From Phoronis australis (Eukaryota > Phoronida > Phoronidae): 62,000 bases of DNA. Shown here one piece after another: positions 13,701-25,400 of the stretch. The translations under genes were made by a program, and so were the position numbers. Within the stretch, counting starts at the first letter, position 1, and every line of letters starts with the position of its first letter. The stretch covers positions 206,070 through 268,069 of the forward strand of contig NMRA01000104.1 of the NCBI GenBank assembly GCA_002633005.1, in the 5' to 3' direction. The notes below the pieces were generated by a model. It was not told the DNA's origin. It worked only from the letters and a program-made list of their open reading frames with translations, and did no database searches.

Positions 13701-15480
13701 CTCGAACCCACGACCTCCAGTAAAGAAAGTGGGCCCCAAATTTACACGTAAAAGTCAAAGCATTGTTTTCAAGTTATGTGTTCAATCCATTTAACTGTCA
13801 CTTTAAAGCAGACTTTGTGTTGACATGTATGCCTTAATCCCTCCTCTTGAAAAATGTACGTTGTCAATTGGCTTTCCCAATTCCTGGTCAAGAGAACAAC
13901 TAACACATCCCAAAAAGATACCATTTCCCCATCAAAAAGTCACACTTGCACAATAAACAAATCTTACCTACTCATCATTTGCCCTGAACTGTGCAATGTT
14001 GAACAAAATTATGTACAGAAAAACTTACACTGCACAAATCACTTTAGTTTTCTCAAGTTCAATGTAAGCTGATCCACGGGCCTGGCTGACAACACCAACC
14101 TTTAAAACTAGAAAGCAAAACATTCATAATGAGAAACTAGGGTATATAGAACATATTTGAGCAAACTTTTGATTGTGCCATTCCTACTTAACAATGATTA
14201 TGGTATCTTAACATTGTAACTAATAATCGCACAATGGCAACTTGATTATGACTGGAAAGTGAAGAACTTTACCAGCTCAAGGCCTTCAAAATGCTTTAAT
14301 TTCAAAGGCCTCTTGGTGTAGCTGGACACAGGCAACTAGGCAATGCAACTCAGAGCTCCTATAAACAATGCAGGGGCCTCATTGTCACCACTTACTCACA
14401 CAGCCACAATTTTCATCCACGTCCCCCCAGTCATTGCAATTTTCCTGTTACCCCCTGCTTGCCATATCTTTTTTATTGTGATGAGATGGGGCTCTTGCTT
14501 TGTGGGTGGGGTCTTGAGCTGCACCTTTCTTGACACGATGGATTTATAATAAGGCACTAGATTCAGGTCTAGAGTGAAAATACTTACAGATGGGTCGCAC
14601 TTTGTCTGCTGCTCGACCATCAAGACGTCGACCATTTTCGTTGACCTGAAGCATACATAAAATATACTTTAACAGTTTACTTTTAAGTTATGTGTCTCAA
14701 CATGAAGACTGCGATATACAATACAAATGCCAAGAACTCCACAGAACAAAGCATGAGCGTGTGTGTGAATGACAAGAGCTGAATTGCTGTGGAATTGAAA
14801 CTGTCGGATAGGTGGATCCATGTCGCTAAAAAGTAATATTAGAGAACCAGTTACTGTGACTGGGAGCTCAGACACTCTCATTAGCAGCTTGCTGTTAAAA
14901 AAGTGTTAAAGTATAGTGTCAAACCAGAAGCCAATCAAAGGTTTCTGTGGTGGAAGTAACTGGTTCTCAAATCAGGGATCCATGTATCCGACTATTAGTG
15001 GCATCAATGACATAAATTGTGCATCAGGTTTTAGTTGGACATCACAAGTGGCCAATGCCGCCAATGGCAGTGAAAAAGCAATTGACAAAGCTGAGTGTAT
15101 ATATTGCATTATTGCAGTTTTGCCCCAACCTGGTCCTGGCAGCTCAGGCGGTGTATTTCAATGTCTGCTAACAGTAACACACATCAGTTCCTAGCCGTTT
15201 TTATGTCAGTCTTCATACATCTAGCTGGCTAGCGTCGGTGGACCAACAAGTTTTAGTCTCTCCTACGGCTACGTCTGCAACTTTTGACACAGACGGCGAC
15301 GCCGACGGCGTCACTGGCCGCCGGCCGGGGTCGTTGAATGAGAAACAGCCAAACAGTGCAAGTAAAATGTCGGAAATTTTCATTAAAATATTTTACCAGA
15401 GGTATGAGAGGCACGTTTGTGAAGACGTGAGGACACCTGGCATCTTCTGGACCGTTAATCCTTCGCGTGTCAGTTGGCAT
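1710..15480 (-). CDS. EXOSC6: Exosome complex component MTR3 (EXOSC6), 9 coding exons
   Basis: This is an RNase PH-fold subunit of the six-membered ring of the RNA exosome, which degrades and trims RNA in nucleus and cytoplasm; in animals the ring subunits are structural, not catalytic. Coding exons, 5' to 3' on the minus strand: 15397-15480, 14588-14645, 14029-14107, 12566-12737, 10792-10852, 9690-9769, 9026-9085, 3032-3148, 1710-1808. All have GT-AG borders and compatible phases, giving 269 residues (human MTR3 is 272). Recognisable parts are an N-terminus MPTDTRRINGPED like human MPGDHRRIRGPEE, then NGRRLDGR, VRPIFLKVGVVSQARGSAY, SCEFKFAPF, FPKAQLDV, TDAGLDMYDV and LTVGLMPNMNQV, and a final exon with CQKLYPVVQ. 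The second of two adjacent ATGs (15480) is preferred from this match. Exons 5-7 occur a second time at 5491-5551, 4826-4905 and 4126-4185; either set fits the frame. Confidence 0.93.
1935..2095. mobile_element. Small MITE-like repeat with inverted ends
   Basis: The left end reads GCGGATTCAGAGGGG and the right end reads as its approximate inverse complement (TCCTGGATCCGCCCCT). A related degraded fragment starts near 8340 (GCGGATTTAGGGTGGGCC). It lies downstream of the last EXOSC6 intron's 3' splice site region, within that intron. It has no coding capacity. The family assignment is by pattern only. Confidence 0.5.
3605..6131 (+). repeat. Direct duplication 1, copy A
   Basis: This block matches 8519-11435 along its whole length at roughly 95% identity, judged by eye. 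It stops exactly at the single N at 6132. Copy A keeps an inverted repeat at about 4367-4423 that copy B lacks, and it lacks a block of about 440 bases present in B at about 10124-10562. It carries one set of EXOSC6 exons 5-7. Confidence 0.9.
4126..5551 (-). CDS. EXOSC6: Second copy of EXOSC6 exons 5-7
   Basis: Exons at 5491-5551, 4826-4905 and 4126-4185 repeat those at 10792-10852, 9690-9769 and 9026-9085. They have identical lengths (61, 80, 60), intact splice sites and open frames. The one difference seen in the protein is MYDVLVAC here and MYDVVVAC in the other copy. The cassette enters and leaves in phase 0, so including both copies would add 67 residues without a frameshift. That would duplicate the core of the RNase PH fold and is unlikely to work. 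The three exons lie inside a larger direct duplication that ends at an N, so they are probably an allelic copy left in the assembly. A real partial duplication, or use as alternative exons, cannot be excluded. Confidence 0.75.
6132..6132. other. Single ambiguous base at a duplication edge
   Basis: One N. The sequence left of it matches copy B of duplication 1 up to 11435; the sequence right of it does not. This behaves like an assembly join. Confidence 0.9.
6133..8498. other. Segment between duplication copies, possibly misplaced
   Basis: Apart from the exon pair at 6312-6614, I see only intron-like or intergenic sequence. It contains a degraded MITE end near 8340. If the flanking duplication is an assembly artefact, this segment has no natural place inside EXOSC6. 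Confidence 0.4.
6312..6614 (-). CDS. Unassigned exon pair between the two duplication copies
   Basis: The exon at 6312-6455 (144 bases, 48 residues, open throughout) has a clear 3' splice site (TTACAG) and 5' splice site (CAG/GTAATA). It encodes a hydrophobic, leucine-rich start followed by KTRLEDIVLINAIVTSRL and ending in EDAAWVGAAKTVQ. A 31-base exon at 6584-6614 also has AG/GT borders and joins it in frame (FTEELTEYHV). I do not recognise the protein, and it is not part of any EXOSC6 I know. It ends in phase 0, so it could be spliced to the copy A EXOSC6 exon at 5551, but there is no evidence that it is. The piece it lies in (6133-8498) is bounded by an N and a G run, so it may belong to another locus. 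Confidence 0.4.
8499..8520 (+). repeat. Poly-G run
   Basis: There are 22 consecutive G bases at the left edge of duplication copy B. Such runs are prone to sequencing and assembly error and to strand-slippage expansion. Confidence 0.95.
8519..11435 (+). repeat. Direct duplication 1, copy B
   Basis: This is the partner of 3605-6131. It starts right after a 22-base G run (8499-8520) and continues past the point where copy A is cut by an N. It has an extra block of about 440 bases (10124-10562) relative to A, without recognised transposon ends. Confidence 0.9.
10920..12210 (+). repeat. Interspersed repeat with CTCF-core-like units
   Basis: The element is built from degenerate units, each carrying a variant of CCACTAGGGGGCAC. 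Such cores start at 11035, 11150, 11295, 11413, 11558, 11704, 11866, 12001 and 12206, at spacings of about 115-205 (often near 115 or 145). Units share phrases such as TTTGAAGATACA and GCCAATTTTCA. Near the right end are GGACGGACGGACGG and a hairpin-forming CCACATATAAATATGTGG (about 12167-12184). Parts of the same family occur at 3580-3960, 5590-6131 and 8520-8900, and in inverse orientation in myosin introns at 20290-20560 and 30320-31260. No coding capacity was seen. Confidence 0.7.
13560..13760 (-). mobile_element. tRNA-derived SINE (copy 1)
   Basis: Read on the minus strand it contains GGTTCGAGTCCCACTGG, a good RNA polymerase III B box, followed by a body shared with copies at 39865-40020, 47004-47222 and 49466-49683. 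It lies in EXOSC6 intron 3. A partial body without the tRNA-like head lies at about 24100-24165. Confidence 0.7.
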
Positions 15481-15483
15481 CAT

Positions 15484-15660
15484 GTAAGAAAGATAACCAC
15501 CACAATATTCAGCTTATGGACGGCGCCATTACAGATCCCCGTATGTGAAACCTTTTGACCTATTTACGCAAAGGTGTCTGCAGGGTGATGAGGTTGGTGT
15601 CGTCCTATCTTTCTTGGGACGCTAAAGAGTTGACGCTTCTGAAGGTAGTGTGTAAAATTA
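15484..15660. promoter_or_regulatory. Probable divergent promoter of EXOSC6 and the myosin
   Basis: EXOSC6 starts leftward at 15480, and the next gene to the right is the plus-strand myosin, whose first coding exon has a spliced 5' leader (acceptor at 19429). The interval has raised CpG content compared with the surrounding introns, and there is a possible 5' splice site at about 15643 (GAAG/GTAGTG) that could end a non-coding first myosin exon. No TATA box was seen. This is inferred from arrangement, not from a defined element. Confidence 0.35.
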
Positions 15661-18600
15661 TTACTTGTCTTATCTTTGGTCTGTTGTTGTCACATTTCAG
15701 GAATGTCGCGTAGTTGTTTTATGAGCGTTGATTATGAACTAACTTGTTGCAGTGAGTTATCTACGTACTTATCTGTTATCATGTTTGATCGACCACTTGA
15801 CTCAAGTTATGGCAGATCTGGACAGCTTGTAACTTGGGTGAAAGTTTGAATTTTTCTATTTGCAATACTTTGTTGTATTTCAACTGTGCTACCTTGTGTG
15901 TCGACTTCATTTTTTAAGTATTAAAACTTGGAAATGAATGATCTGTAATAATTTCAAAGCTTTTAAGATAGAAAAATATGACATCAGGGACAGGGTAGTT
16001 TAGTTGTTGATGACACAAGAATCTTGCCAAGGAAGCTAGTGTGATGATCGATGTACTTGGCTTGTAGTGTTGCGTGATTTCTCTCAATTTTTGAATGACC
16101 TTGCATTTTCATGAGGTTTTTGTGTCTATAGATTACATGTCTATTTAGCTTTATAACTAATTACAAGTTGTAACTAAAAAAGTTACACTGGTGCCAAATT
16201 GAAGTCCGTGGAATCCTGAGATTATTTGGCATTTGATAAGTGGAACTGACGTTGATCTTTTATATAGTCTGTTGTACAAAGATGTGTTTACAATGCCATT
16301 GGTTTACATAATAATATTAAGCTGTCTGACTGCTGGTACTCAGTATATACCTCTAGGATTTACTCATACAGCTGACAGTTTGTCTGTTTTATATAGATGA
16401 TGTGTGTGCCACTGACATGCTGTCATTTTGGTCCTAGGCAATGATATAATAAGTCATTTAACACAATGGCTACAACACAAGTCCACAAAAAGGCTTTTGA
16501 TTACACAGGAGTCTTTCTTTAGTGTGTAGGACAATTGGTCACAGTCCTGAACTCAGGGGTCTGCCACAACAAAGTGATTAACACAGCATGAATTTGTTGG
16601 CCCATCCCAGTTGTAAAAGTCATTGTGTTAGAAACAAAGTCACTGGCACAGAAACCTGAACAGGAACTCAGGCCCAGCAATTGTCAATCTATGGGATTTA
16701 GATAGAAGTTTATAACAATTTAACTTTGCTTAATTGCATTGTTCTCCAACTTTGAATTAAAAAAAATCTTGGTTTTAAACAGAAAGCATGCATGTAAAGA
16801 TAAGGATTTCATCATTTGATAATACAATCAACAACTCATGTTGCTGACACTTACCTGAAACCTTCTTAGTACTGTCCGACATGAAAAATACTACACTTGC
16901 ATGGGGCTTAATGTTTTGGGGACCTGTAGAGAAATGTCATATTTGGATCTTGTTTCTTAACACATGGCTGATTGGATTAAACAGAAACTTTCAGATGAAC
17001 TTCATGAATTTTTATTCTTCAGTATCGAATTTTTAAAAAAATGTTTAGTCTTGCTTTGCTTTAGATTGAACATAAGAACTTAAATAATTTTTTAAAGAGT
17101 TTGAAGTTACTCTTAAACAAAAGCAATAAAGATAATTTACGTGAACATTTCCATCTTAATTTACCTTCTGTCAAAGTACGACCTATATCCAGTGAAATAT
17201 GGCTCTGTGAAATCATGATATATGGCATACGGAATTGCATGTGAAGGCACCAGAGCCCATGTCTCGGTTTCCAACACTTTTGTCGTACACACACCATTGA
17301 TATGAATCTGAAAAGTTTAGTGAATCATCGTTTTGTTTGACCCCTTATAATCTTGATGGTTTAAAAAAACTTGTGTGGCATGCATTGTTTTAATCTGTTC
17401 TTGTGGTATGGTTAAATGTCACCAGTTTAAGACACAATATGGCCGGCAAGGGAAATTTCATTTTCTCATTTTTCCATGAAAGATGCATAGCTGCATCAAG
17501 TCGTTGGTTTCCATGTTCGAGTTCTGAAACATATCTACCATCTGACAACCTTGTGAGAAATTGTGAGCATTCACAAGAGTGTTAGCAGTCTTTTGAAAAT
17601 GAGAAAAGGTCAATTTCAGCCTTTATTTTTGTCCAAAATTGGTGACATTATACTGTATATCTCATGCCTTTGGTATCTCTTGCCTTGGGGCGTCGTGTTA
17701 CCATAATCTTGGTGTACACCCTCTTTCCTTGTGATGTTTACTCACGTTCACCAATAGCTCCGGTTCACCTATTGAGACATTCAATATAAAGCAATTGTGT
17801 CAGCGCAGTGTTTTTGTAAGGAGGTTGCATATTTTTGATTGAAGCTGAAAGATGTTAGTTAGATGCAGACTCATGTGACCACTTGGCAGTGTGGCTATGA
17901 AGGATAGTGTTAATGACCTCTACCAGGATTCTCTGTGATATACCTAACCTGGACCTTCCTGGTCTTGAATTTCACAATTTTTTCATCATGGTCAGATTTG
18001 CCACAAATTTTGATCATCATAATTAAGCTTACAAAAACAAAATAATTCAAAATAATCTCAGAACAGTTCCTCAGTGTATGTGTCCAGTGTAAGTTTTGTA
18101 AACTAAGGAAATGTAGATTGTTTTAATTAAATAGTTTTCTGCTTTCTTCTTTCTTTGTAAATAGAGCAATAGGTCAATCTTCAATAGGAATTCCATACAT
18201 AACCTTTCAGCGTTTCTTTTTGGTAGGTGATTTCAAGTCTCTATCACGTATTAATTATGAATCAATATCGTGAGTGGGTATTAAGTCGAGCGTGGGCATT
18301 TAAATGTGAATATTTGGAAATTTGGGGGGTGGGGGTGGGTGTCAAGCCAAACATGGGAGTCAACCAGTACTAGTAGATTAGTTATGCTCATCAGGCGTGA
18401 AAATACTCACTGAACTGTGGACTATGTCCACATGATGTGAGGATTTACATTCATGAGGTATAGAAAATTTTAAGAGTGAGACATTTGCCTCTGCTTTTAG
18501 AGGCAAAATCCTCATGATCGTTGAGCTATGAGTTGAGCTCATTTGCATTTGAGGAGGTTAGATTTCCATCTATGCTGACCCTTAATTGTACCCTATCCTT

Positions 18601-19429
18601 GATCAACATGCCTCACTATCATTGTACCTCCATACTTTTGACTTTTGGAAATACGAGCTGGTTTTGAATTGTGTTCACATTACCTCAAATTGTGTGTGGT
18701 GATGTGAAGCCAATAGGGGATGTGGGGTTAGGTACTGCCATAGTAGGTGTACATGTTATACGTGTTGCTCAGATGCGTGACATTTCAGACCAAATGTTCT
18801 ACAAAGAGCTGCCTTTTTGGATGATATTCCATTTGGATGACGTTTTTTTGATTATTTTTACACCAGTTTGGAAGTTGGGGACTTCAAAAGAGTGCAATTT
18901 CTAGAGCTACAAAACTTTCAGAGGGGACGGATATATACGTATTTTTAAAGCATTAGATGCACAAGACCAACTCATTTTGACCCAGTATGTACTGTGTAAG
19001 GTTCAGTAGGTTGGAATAATTCAGCTGTCTTAGAATCAAATCCCTACAAAACTTAGACGATAATTTTTAGACCAAAACTCTGTTAAAGGTTGACTTTTTC
19101 ATAGTCGTAATAATGGGCACCTTTTTAAGGTCATACCGTAACATGGGTATCCTTTTAATGCAGTACCCCTTTGTGGAATGTCCATATCTTTGGTGAGGCA
19201 CAACTTTGCAAAGTGTACCGTACTACTGTTTTTGTGAAATAACTTGACACAACATTACATTATGATATGGTGGTTTATTTTGATTTATTTACCTATATGA
19301 GAAGAGGTAAGTAAACTGTAATACGATATCTTGACAATTCTTCAGTTTTAATTTGTATGAATTGGTAATGGGTGGCATCCAAGTGAGGTTGGCCTTCTGT
19401 TGAATCGGCGTTTTGTTTTGTTTTTTTAG
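15660..19429. other. Likely 5' intron of the myosin gene
   Basis: No coding exon was found on either strand in this stretch. If transcription of the myosin starts near 15.5 kb, this is its first intron. Otherwise it is intergenic and holds an unrecognised promoter. Confidence 0.4.
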
Positions 19430-19477
19430 GCCTTTACCCATTGGCTGGATATCTAGGTCAAGTTAGTGGTCACCACA
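19430..19477 (+). other. 5' UTR part of the myosin start exon
   Basis: A T-rich tract ending in TTTTTTTAG precedes 19430, so the exon holding the start codon begins with a 48-base leader. The ATG at 19478 sits in CACCACAATG, a fair initiation context. The rest of the leader must lie upstream. Confidence 0.6.
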
Positions 19478-22400
19478 ATGTCAGGTGGAGCTTCTGACGA
19501 CCTGGCCTTGCTCACTGACTTTAATGAGCATGTGATTCTTGACCAACTGGCTAATAGATACCATGCAGATTTAATTTATGTAAGTTTGACTTCTCCTGTT
19601 TTTCATTTTTTTTCTTAAATTTGCCATTACAGTTTGAGCATGATGCTGATCATAAATGTCTTTTTGTTTTAGGTTGTACTGAAGTATTTTCAGTTGATAT
19701 AAAGAGTGAACAGGAACGCCTCAATAATTCTGTTTATTCTATTTGTAACCATTTTCAAGTTTACTCACTTCTTTTTGGTGTTATGTCAACTTTTCGTTAC
19801 TTGATCTTGTTTGCCTTAGATTATGTTGTTTCAGTCATCGTCTAATAATTCACACTGGCCCAATTTCCACTATTAATAACTGTGAGACAAAACAAACCAC
19901 CATAGTTCACACCCACTCACCAAGTTACAGCAGCTGATCTTCCTTCACACCTGGCTTTGTTCTTATTTGCTAGCTAAAGGGTACATTCAGGGGTTGTGGT
20001 CTAATTGTTCCTTGATCTTAGGCCTTTAATTGGCACAACAGTAGTATTGTGCAGTATCCTGGGCTAACATTCTCCATGGAAAACAAGAATTTAAACCTTC
20101 TGTGAAAGCTGTTAAACGGCCTTTTGCCGCCTAATTAAATCCAACTGCAATGTGAAGCATGGATATAAACTGCAGAAGCTAACTTGATCTCTCCTGTTAG
20201 CATCTGTACTTAATAGACATTGGACTTGGTGATGCTACTGTCATTGAAGTTGTCATGATCTTTATCATTGTAATATGATCTTAATCATTTTTGCAGCTGT
20301 TACCCCTGTCTATTATTTGTGTCACCTCCTAGTGTTGATTTTTATTTGTATGTCCGAAGCAATATCTCTTAAACACTTTGTAGGTACTAAAATTTGGTAG
20401 ATGTAGTTGTGGGCGCATTTCAACACTATGTGTTGCTCGTACTATGATTGTGTTAAGAAACTTTCAGGTTGTATCTAGTGATACCAGGTGGCACTGTAAC
20501 TTCACCTGTTCACACATTTCTGCGGAGTGTCTTCATTTCACACTGTCTGTTGGTTCTTGACAACAGTGTCTATCACTCGCTTTTGGAAGACAATATTTTA
20601 TACATAATTAATCAACTGATATTCCTCATTACTTACCATAAGGATCATTTCATTACAGACTTATATTGGTGACATACTTATAGCTGTCAACCCCTACAAG
20701 TCACTAGATATATATACACCTGAGGTAAGATAACACACAGGTGCCATACTGTGAACATTCTAAAATACATTACTGATAATAACTATTAACATCACATTAA
20801 TTTTGTCCCTGTTTTATTACTTCAAGCAAAGCGTTGCTTATAGTTGTGTCTTAATATTTTTTTTAATATTTGAATTCACAAATATGCATGCCAGGTATTC
20901 TTTTTTAAAATTTCATGAACCATGTGATATTTCATGACAACTCAAAATTTTCACTAATTATAAATTTTGTAGTTATTTCGTTGTTTGTTTAAAGTGGAAT
21001 TTTATGCATTTTATGCAAGTGTGAATCTCCTTATGGTTGTAGATTGGTGAGGACTATACTGATGTCAAAGTACGCAGTAAGCTGTTACCTCATATTTTTG
21101 CCATAGCCGATAAAGCTTTTCAGGCTATCAGCCGTACAGGAGTTGACCAGTGCTGTGTGGTCAGTGGAGAGTCAGGTGCAGGTATGAGTCACTTTGTCTG
21201 TGGTCAAGGATGTGATATCCGTAATATGTTGTACTCTCTGACATTGGCTCATAATTATAACCACTTTAGGAAGATCATAGTAAATGTGTGTCTAGATAAA
21301 TTGTTAAGCCACACAAACTGCTCTTCATATCCTTAAAAATCTCTGTTTGCCTAGTTTGAATACAGGTTTAGAGAATTTTTATTATTTCATGTTAGAGTTT
21401 CTGCTAGATTTTTCCGCTCTGGATGATTTTCACTGGGCCTCATTCAACTTTAATCCCAGTTTTTGGTGGTCATTGCCGTTCATATCTTTTGCTTTTGAAT
21501 GAAATTGGTTGCAAAAAACCTGCATTTAACTGCCATACTGTTTCGTCAATTGAAGTTAACCTGCAAACTGAGCCAGTGGACCAAGGTTAATAACAAAGTG
21601 TTGTCTATTCTCAAGGCTAGAAATAGTTTCTAATCTGACTATGGGACAAGTTGAGGCCCAAAATTAAATTGTTTTAGACAGAAAATATGGGATTTTGTCT
21701 GTTGAATATTTGGTGTTAGTTATAAGGCTGCATGAAAAGTTTGATATACAGTGGATGTGGTGACCTAAATGACTAAGCATGGTGGTCATACACCGCAGGA
21801 CATTTCCTGGTGATCATGATGTAACCAGTGATATGTTGTCATGGTAACTGATAGAAGGGTTTGTTAAGTTGAAAATCAGGAAATTGTTCTAGTATTAGGA
21901 GAGTAGGCTTCTGAGTCATAGTTGTAGTCCTATGTGTTAAACTATAGCAACACCTCTAGGTTAGTGACCACGTCCTCATCTGGCTTGTTTGAGTTGTAAA
22001 GGTCACGGAACACATGTGCCTAGACTAGGCCCAGGCTCAGTGTGTTAGAACCAGTTTTATCTTCACACATTTCTTACATTAACTTGTTTGTAAGGTTTTG
22101 TCCAACACGCATTCTATAACACCAATCCATCTTGGCTTGTTTTCATTAAATATCCTTGTATTTTGTTTAAAGGTAAAACAGAAAGTACCAAGTTGTTAAT
22201 TGAACATATTGTGCGACTAAGTAATGATGACCCATCGTCTCAGTTTCATGACCTACATGAGAGAATTGTTAAGGTAGGTAAACACATGCAAAGTGAAAGT
22301 GAAACTAATGTGATGTAGTTTGTTCATATTATTAAAGTGGAACTTGCACACTAATTTTTTATCTCTGTGAGTGCTTAGTCAAAGTAGTTAGAAACACAAT

Positions 22401-25400
22401 TGAAACACAGTAGATGGAAAATTGCCAAATGATTTTAAGAACAAGCTTTGTGTCAAAAATAATCCACTGTAAATCACTCAACCATATCCAGAGAATATCG
22501 TGACATGGTGTTGGTGAATAGCACTGCATGATGTGGGCTATGTGAGCCACCAAGGTACGTCATTAGTGCAAGGGTCACCTATTTGCAGAATTTTTTGTTT
22601 TCTCATATGAGAGTTGTCACTGAATACAACTGCACTTCCTTTAGTGTAGACAACGTTCATATAACATTGCCATTTATTTTCTCTATAGATTAGCATAGTT
22701 AGGAACATTCATTACATCTTTAAGATTGTTTCTGTTATACAGAGCTACCACGCTTAGAACAGTTGCTTGAGGATTCTGTATGTTATTAACCTATTATCTT
22801 TTCTGGTCATATTATCCAGTGTGTAATTATTATAGACAACCCTTCCTGTGATGAATGGCCAACTAATGCTTCCCAAACAATTCATCCTAGGTGAATCCAC
22901 TTTTGGAAGCCTTTGGCAATGCCGTAACTGCTATGAATGACAACTCAAGCCGGTTTGGGAAATATGTTGAGCTGTTCTTTACCAAAGGTGGCATTATTGT
23001 GGGTGGTAAGTTAAGGATTATACAGAACAATTACCTCTCAGTTCTGAGAAGTTGTCCAAGAAATGTCATTTATAGTTTGCCTGGATTTCAGTCTAGTTAC
23101 AGTTCAGTGGATTGCCTGAAGTTGAGTTGAAAGTCCTTCATTTATTCCAAAAGGCTGTCAAGCCAACTCCACCGTCAATACTATAATCCCGTTGGTTTGG
23201 CCATGAAATTGTCACCATAGTTTCCTGAGTAGTTGCCTCAAATCTCCTATTTTGTTGTTTGTATGTACTTTTCCTGGGCCTTCATCTTCCGGATTACTAG
23301 TAGTTTATTTATTTTGTAGCTTATAATCTTCAAATTCATCAATAGTTAGTACATGGCTTTATGGTTATTCACATAGCTTTAAAATATGGCCAAACCTTTC
23401 CTTTTGTACATTGTGGACCAAATAAGCATTAGTGATCTGAACAAGAGGAGCTGTACACGCCAGTGTTGTGCATGCTATACTTATGATTGTTGAATAGGTC
23501 AAAGGTTACTGTATACTGCACGGCCACAATAGCGTGTTTCTAATTTCTTGGTGTCTGTTTCAGCTAAGATATCCGAATATTTACTGGAGAAGTCACGAGT
23601 CATTAGCCATGGTTATGACGAGCGTAACTTTCATGTGTTCTACTATATGTTTGCTGGACTCAGCAAGGCTCACCTCCACAGTTATATGTTAGACAGACCA
23701 GAGGCACACAGGTATAGTATATAAATTACAATTAGTAAAAAGTCTTTCTAATTTTGGATAAAAATGCCCAAGTTGACCTTTTTGTGGCCACATACATATT
23801 GCCGTCTTTTCTGTTTGGGAGTCGACCAAACCGTTTGAAGGATCATCACAAATTTTAATAGAAGTGTTTCTGTCAAGGATAGTATGTTTGAAGGGATCCG
23901 ACTACTGCTACGCTCTCTTGTGGCAGTTTCAGTTTTTCCATTTGTTCGATGGATTTTTCCGTTTTTTAGCATTTTATGATTTGAAACGGTGAATTTTTGC
24001 CATGCCGCAGTTGAATAGTGTGCCACACAATGTTTACATTTCCTGGTTATGAGTGATGGATTGTGTAATTTAATTCAAAAATAAAATAATTACTGGCAGT
24101 TTGGTACATGTTGTACAGTGTGTAGGCCGCGCTTGTGGACCCATTGCACTGATCATCTGATGGACTGTGTAAGCATTGATAAACTATTTTGCATCATTTT
24201 ACACAACTTATTAACTAAAAAAACACATTCTTTGTAGTGCCTTGTCACCTCGGACACAATTTTTTATGTAAATCTAAACTTTGCTTATAACTCATGTTAT
24301 TAGAATGTAGTCCAGACTCTTTTTATTGTTTTGGTATGGAGTCAACTAAGTCCCAGAAATGAAGTAATGTGGTGTCTTAACAGACCATCGTTTTTGAATC
24401 TTTTAGTAAAACTTTTTTGCTAACCATTAATTATGTGATGAGTGAAACTAATGTTTCTCAAGTAGGAAGTTGTTATTAAAATGTTATCGTGAACCCCCAA
24501 CAATTGGAGGGTTGGTCCACTAGACAACAGTGTCTGCAACTGGAGGGTTGGTACACTAGACAACAGTGTCTGGAAATGTAGACTAAAGACTGGAAGCCTG
24601 AAACTCACGTGATCCTGAATTATGAAAGAGACAATTTGACCCATTTCACACTGTATTGTGATTTATGTGGCGGTGGTTTATTAATATGTTTTTATTACTC
24701 ATACTAGCTTTCTAGCTATACTTGCTTTCAGTATATGTGTGTTCTTAGGCCCACACCCCTGTATCCAAAATAATGCATTCATTTTGCTCAGGCACTGAAC
24801 TCACTTCACAATTAAGATGCTGGTGCCCGGTTTGGAAATTAAATGCTAAAACTGAAATACCGTAACCCAATTCTCAGGCAAATTTCACTTAGTGTTTGTT
24901 GAAGTCAAACAGAAGCGGAAACACATTAAACAAATTATCTGACTAAGACACTGCGACTGTGAAGGTACCCCAACTTGAAAGGAATTTTGTGTTTTGGAGG
25001 TAATAGTCACTTGCAGGGGTTGCGTATATTTAGAACGGTTTACCAGCTTTCTATGCTGAGTAAAGGGCATCAAACCGATTCTCAAAATCCAGGACCCCTG
25101 TAAAGGAATATTGCCATTTCACGTACAGACTTATGCATCTAAACTCAGCTTAAGGTGCAGGTGGCTACCCATTACATTTGATATGCATTGTTTTAGACTA
25201 GATGACATTGTATTTGTGTCATATTTTGTTCACTCTTTTATACTTGATATGGAGTAGTTAACGTCTATCATTTTGTAATGAATAAGTTAAGAAATGTGCT
25301 TTTCATTTTCACTCAACTGTTTTGCACACAGGCGTCAAATTCCTAGTATTGATATAGCTCCACTTTGAGGTGAATGGGCCTGATATACACCCATACACAG

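Noticed and set aside
13670-13720. tRNA gene suggested by a perfect B box
   Set aside because: The body that follows is shared with three other loci and no cloverleaf forms, so it is a SINE.
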